Shown: positions 32,472-35,804 of the stretch, piece after piece
Position numbering within the stretch: the first letter of the stretch is position 1
Layout: the number at the start of each line of letters is the position of its first letter
Made by a program: the position numbers and the translations under genes
NCBI GenBank assembly: GCA_018648655.1
Contig: JABGQV010000110.1
Location: 1-35,804 of the forward strand
DNA from: Anaerolineae bacterium
GTDB lineage: Bacteria > Chloroflexota > Anaerolineae > Anaerolineales > Villigracilaceae
DNA length: 35,804 bases
Direction: 5' to 3'
Notes under the pieces: generated by a model
Told to the model about the DNA's origin: nothing
Database searches by the model: none
What the model saw: the letters and a program-made list of their open reading frames with translations, nothing else

Positions 32472-32610
32472 AGTTTATGCCTCCGAAAAAATAATTAATT
32501 GCCTCAATTTTACTAGAAAAAAGGATATTTGATAGCTTTTGACACCTTCTGCTAGTTGCCAGAGAGTATTTTTGTTTCTATAAAGCTCTTAGGTGATTGC
32601 ATGATCTACC

Positions 32611-32678
32611 ATGCTCCCTGCGCCGTCCTCGGCGCGGGCTTACCTGAAAAATGCCGCCGAGGACGGCGGCTAGAGCAT
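32611..32678. repeat. GC-rich REP-like palindrome
   Basis: CGCCGTCCTCGGCG (32621-32634) and its exact complement CGCCGAGGACGGCG (32655-32668) form a 14-bp stem, with outer ATGCTC/GAGCAT arms (32611-32616, 32673-32678). It is much richer in GC than its surroundings and has no T tract, so it looks like a repetitive extragenic palindrome rather than a terminator. The rest of 32472-32729 shows nothing definite. Confidence 0.65.
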
Positions 32679-32729
32679 TTATGAAAGAAGTCTAAAGAAG
32701 AAAATAACCGAGAGCTCAGGAGGCTAGAA

Positions 32730-33551
32730 ATGAATAAGATATTTACGATCATTCCCCAATTTTTACAAAACCCACAAGAATTTTATGAAAGCGTTCGGCG
32801 TGGAGAACAACTCAAATCAAAAATAGTACATTTGTTTCTATCAACAGTTGTCTTTCTTGCTCTCTATGGTTTTTCAACGGGAATATCTTCCAGTTGGATG
32901 CAAGCCTTTTCTACAGCTTTAAAGATGCCGATATTATTTTTGCTGACACTGGCATTTACCTTGCCGGCCTTGTATTTCTTTTCATTAGCGCTGTTGAATA
33001 TCCAATTCTCGGCGATACAGGCGAGTATCGTTATATTGAGTGGAGTAGGCGTAACGGCGTTTTTGCTCTTGGGGCTGGCTCCCGTCTCTCTTTTTTTTGC
33101 AACAACTTCTTCAAATTACCCTTTCTTTAGGCTGTTGGCGGTAATATTTGTTGCTATAAGTGGCTTTGTCGGCTTATTCTATATATTGCGCGGCATTTCA
33201 TGGGTTGATAAAGATAATGAACTCCAAGGCGGTTCAGTAGGCAGCATCTTGCTTAGGGCGTGGGTTTTTCTCTACGCTTTTGTTGGCGCGCAGATGACTT
33301 GGCGCCTCAGCCCCTTTATCGGAGATCCCGGAGAAGATTTTGCATTCATTCGCCCTACAAGAGATAACTTTTTTATTGATGTTTTGAATGCAATTCAGGG
33401 CACCTTCGGTTTTTCGGCAGAAAGGTCAGACCTTGATATGATAGGGCTATATTTTTGTGGTGCTGCAATTGCTGTGATAGCCTTAGTTATCGGCATTTTT
33501 GTCGGGGCACGAAAGAAATCTAAAACTTCTGTAGAAGTAGAAAGTTCTTAG
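32730..33551 (+). CDS. Yip1-like membrane protein, unknown function
   Basis: 273 residues. An N-terminal cytoplasmic stretch (QFLQNPQEFYESVRRGEQLK) precedes about six membrane helices, starting with VHLFLSTVVFLALYGFSTG (33-51). The layout and the LKMPILFLLTLAFTLPALYF segment resemble Yip1-related bacterial proteins seen in Chloroflexi and cyanobacteria. A luminal loop around 190-225 (GDPGEDFAFIRPTRDNFFID) and a short basic tail complete it. AGGAGG lies 7 bases before the ATG. It lies 15 bases upstream of the DUF4173-like gene and both are likely one operon. Function unknown. Confidence 0.8.
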   Translation: MNKIFTIIPQFLQNPQEFYESVRRGEQLKSKIVHLFLSTVVFLALYGFSTGISSSWMQAFSTALKMPILFLLTLAFTLPALYFFSLALLNIQFSAIQASIVILSGVGVTAFLLLGLAPVSLFFATTSSNYPFFRLLAVIFVAISGFVGLFYILRGISWVDKDNELQGGSVGSILLRAWVFLYAFVGAQMTWRLSPFIGDPGEDFAFIRPTRDNFFIDVLNAIQGTFGFSAERSDLDMIGLYFCGAAIAVIALVIGIFVGARKKSKTSVEVESS

Positions 33552-33566
33552 CGTAAGGAGAATCAT

Positions 33567-35165
33567 ATGTTTAACTCAAAACGATTTTGGACAACAACAA
33601 TTCTCTTAGGCATTGCCTTTGATATTCTTTTCTGGGATAAAGTGCCGGGCATCTCATTCCCCATCTTTGTTGCGCTGATCCTGTTAGGCGGCATCCTGGT
33701 TCTAGCGGATTCTGGCGTCCGCCCGAACAAACGTGTTTTAGGCTTGATCCTGCCCATCGGCTTTTTCGCGACGATGACCTTTGTCCGCGCCGAACCATTG
33801 ACCACTTTTCTGAATTACACGCTCACCTTCGTTTTTATGGGATTTTTCGCCCTGAGTTATCTCGGCGGGCGTTGGTTCTCGTACAGCTTAAGTGATTATG
33901 TTGTGGGCATGTTTCGTTTAGCGGGGAGCGCAATAGGCGGGCCGCTGTCTTTCATCAATGAAACGCGCAAAGAGCGTGAGCACTCTGAAGAGTACGGGCA
34001 AGATGGGGTCAAGAGCGGGACGAGAAAATTCTTCCCTGTTTTGCGGGGGCTGATTTTCGCTATTCCCGTTGTTGCCATTTTTGCAGGATTGCTCTCCTCT
34101 GCTGATCTCGTTTTTGCTCAACGCATGGATAACTTCATTGAGATATTCAGACTCGAAAATCTGCCCGAATATATTTTTCGCGGAATTCTGATACTCATTA
34201 TCGCCTATATTTTGCTCGGCGTTTTGCTTTATGCCGCTCAGAAAAGCCAGGATGAAAAACTGGTCGGCGAAGAAAAACCCCTGCTTGCACCTTTTTTGGG
34301 ATTTACGGAATCGAGCATCATATTGAGTTCTGTGCTTCTTCTTTTTGCGGCTTTTGTTACGGTGCAATTTCAATACTTTTTTGGCGGTCAGGCGAATATC
34401 AATATTGAAGGCTATACCTATGCCGAATACGCTCGGCAGGGATTTGGCGAGTTGGTCACCGTCGCGCTTTTTAGTCTTTTCCTTTTTCTGGGGCTGAGTT
34501 CTGCCACACGGCGCGAGAAAACGGGGCAGCAAAAAACCTTCTCAGCTTTGGGTATTACCCTTGTTTTGCTTGTCCTGATTATGCTTGTCTCCGCTTTTCG
34601 CCGATTGATCCTTTATGAAACTGCTTACGGATTTTCGCGCTTGCGCACCTATCCGCATGTTTTCATGATCTGGCTCGGCGCGTTGCTGGTTGCTGTCGTT
34701 ATTCTCGAAATTTTGCGAAAGCAGCGCGCCTTTGCGCTCGCAATGACCATCGCGATCGTCGGCTTTGCCGCGACGCTGAATTTGCTCAATGTAGATGGTT
34801 TTATCGTTCGCCAAAACGTGATGCGCTCAGCAGGCGGTGCAAAATTGGATATGGCCTATCTCGCTTCTCTTTCGAATGATGCTATTCCTGCCTTGGAAAA
34901 TGCGATGAACGAAAGCTCCGTTTCGACCTTCACCCGTGAAGCCGTTTCCGCTTCGTTAATTTGCCACTGGTACCAAAACGAATCCCGTTTAAAAGAGACT
35001 CGCCCTTGGCAATCTTTCCACCTTTCGCATTGGCAGGCAATTCAGATATATGCAGAGATAAACCCTCTAGAGGGTTATAAGATTAACCGCGCCGACTGGC
35101 AGCTACGTGTCATTTCGCCAAATGGAAGAGAGTTTGATTGCTATGATCGCGAGATTTGGGATTAG
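33567..35165 (+). CDS. DUF4173/DUF4153-like polytopic membrane protein
   Basis: 532 residues with about twelve membrane helices. Recognisable family stretches are ILFWDKVPGISFPIFVALIL near the N-terminus, TYAEYARQGFGELVTVALFS (about 285-304), YGFSRLRTYPHVFMIWLGAL (about 353-372) and LLNVDGFIVRQNV (about 408-420). The last 120 residues are a soluble domain (LASLSNDAIPALENAMN, HWQAIQIYAEINPLEGYKIN) with a Trp-rich C-terminus. GGAG lies 6 bases before the ATG. It probably forms an operon with the preceding Yip1-like gene. No biochemical role is known to me. Confidence 0.85.
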   Translation: MFNSKRFWTTTILLGIAFDILFWDKVPGISFPIFVALILLGGILVLADSGVRPNKRVLGLILPIGFFATMTFVRAEPLTTFLNYTLTFVFMGFFALSYLGGRWFSYSLSDYVVGMFRLAGSAIGGPLSFINETRKEREHSEEYGQDGVKSGTRKFFPVLRGLIFAIPVVAIFAGLLSSADLVFAQRMDNFIEIFRLENLPEYIFRGILILIIAYILLGVLLYAAQKSQDEKLVGEEKPLLAPFLGFTESSIILSSVLLLFAAFVTVQFQYFFGGQANINIEGYTYAEYARQGFGELVTVALFSLFLFLGLSSATRREKTGQQKTFSALGITLVLLVLIMLVSAFRRLILYETAYGFSRLRTYPHVFMIWLGALLVAVVILEILRKQRAFALAMTIAIVGFAATLNLLNVDGFIVRQNVMRSAGGAKLDMAYLASLSNDAIPALENAMNESSVSTFTREAVSASLICHWYQNESRLKETRPWQSFHLSHWQAIQIYAEINPLEGYKINRADWQLRVISPNGREFDCYDREIWD

Positions 35166-35176
35166 TTTTTTATAGA

Positions 35177-35213
35177 ACGCAGATTCTGCGGATCTGGCAG
35201 AATTTCGCGGATA
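35177..35213. repeat. Short degenerate 9-10-bp tandem repeats
   Basis: ACGCAGATT, CTGCGGATC, GGCAGAATT and TCGCGGATA follow each other with a one-base slip. Similar degenerate 'acgcagattt' strings are common between genes in several phyla; no function is known. Confidence 0.4.
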
Positions 35214-35302
35214 AAAGCATATTAAATTGTAAGTCGCGTTTATAGCACTCTTGCTTAAGACATACACATGTTGAATATTGGCTGAAAAGTAGAGAAAATA
35301 AA

Positions 35303-35704
35303 ATGAAAAATTTTATAAAAATACTTAAATGGCTCTCTAGTTTTATAAAAACATTCGCAATAGCATTAATTCCTAGTGTTATTATCCCTGTGTTTTTCAT
35401 TTTTCTTTTTGGGCTAAATACTACGGCAACAGGTCGAGATATTCTTCCGCCGCTAAATAACCCTCTTGAAATCATAGGTTTCTTGGGTTTTATTGTCTTC
35501 TCTCTCCCGATGTTGGTGTTTTTGGTGAGAAGTGGCAAGAGTATTGAGATGCTTCATGATGCAAGGTTTTCAGTTCCTGTTTTCGATGCTTTGCCGAAAG
35601 AAGTACAAGGGACAATGGTCTTTATTCTTGCTGTAAGTTTTAATATTCTTTTTTGGATAATACCCGTGTCTTTTATTCGGTGGTTAAAAAAAGCGAAAAG
35701 ATAA
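35303..35704 (+). CDS. Small membrane protein, unknown
   Basis: 133 residues with three hydrophobic segments: IALIPSVIIPVFFIFLFG (about 20-37), IIGFLGFIVFSLPMLVFLV (about 57-75) and TMVFILAVSFNILFWIIPV (about 104-122), with lysine-rich ends on the cytoplasmic side. I do not recognise a family. The ribosome site is weak (GTAGAG). It is separated from the DUF4173-like gene by 137 bp and may be transcribed alone. Lower GC than that neighbour. It is the last gene before the terminal repeat. Confidence 0.7.
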   Translation: MKNFIKILKWLSSFIKTFAIALIPSVIIPVFFIFLFGLNTTATGRDILPPLNNPLEIIGFLGFIVFSLPMLVFLVRSGKSIEMLHDARFSVPVFDALPKEVQGTMVFILAVSFNILFWIIPVSFIRWLKKAKR

Positions 35705-35753
35705 ACAATAAGTTTTTAGGTTGACTTTTTATCTTTGTAGTAGAACGTAGTGT

Positions 35754-35804
35754 TGTTCCGCCTCAGGTGAAAATGGAAAAATGGACATAAAAAATAAGAC
35801 ACTA
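35754..35804. repeat. Terminal 51-bp inverted repeat, right copy
   Basis: The exact reverse complement of positions 2-52. The boundary falls at TGTTCCG (35754-35760); bases inside it differ from those inside the left copy. Confidence 0.8.

Overview
The window reads like a chromosomal segment of a free-living, probably anaerobic or facultative bacterium, most likely a Chloroflexota (Anaerolineae-type) genome. That placement is an inference from the protein style: a 7TM-PAS-GAF HisKA_3 kinase, a DUF1385 protein, a Yip1-like plus DUF4173-like membrane pair, TPR proteins with a 'WL..E...L....P.FW' domain, and an FHA-winged-helix regulator. No rRNA, tRNA, transposase, phage gene or CRISPR array is visible. 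Both ends stop inside the same 51-bp sequence in inverted orientation, so the segment was probably cut at a dispersed repeat such as an insertion-sequence end.

Region 1 (about 90-7560) is an island of four Crp/Fnr-family regulators and four mostly paralogous polytopic membrane proteins of unknown function. Nearly every unit has its own hairpin terminator. A perfect FNR-type box (TTGATATTTATCAA) lies between one divergent regulator/membrane-protein pair, and a near-match lies at the promoter of the first regulator.

Region 2 (7613-11841) looks like a phospho-signalling module. A membrane-anchored Ser/Thr kinase is divergent from an FHA-winged-helix regulator. Two paralogous Glu/His-rich lipoproteins follow, preceded by three GACCAT repeats at exactly 11-bp spacing, the layout expected for an OmpR/PhoB-type activator.

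Region 3 (11865-17939) is mainly housekeeping: a PHP-domain metallohydrolase, secG, an orphan family 5 solute-binding protein, a small unknown protein, an M20 dipeptidase and a DUF1385 membrane protein.

Region 4 (17940-30957) is the most unusual. It starts with a likely structured RNA and a TPR protein, then a NarL-type two-component pair. A 300-bp run of consecutive hairpins follows. Then come a MraZ-like protein outside any dcw cluster, a P-loop ATPase, a TPR protein sharing its N-terminal domain with the earlier one, a TPR protein with a very long acidic linker, and a TPR-ParB-TPR fusion with no ParA nearby. The last five genes run in one direction, some overlapping or closely spaced, and may form one complex or pathway.

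Region 5 (31041-35704) holds plsY and a TerC-family gene (overlapping, minus strand), a GC-rich REP-like palindrome, and three plus-strand membrane protein genes, two recognisable as Yip1-like and DUF4173-like.
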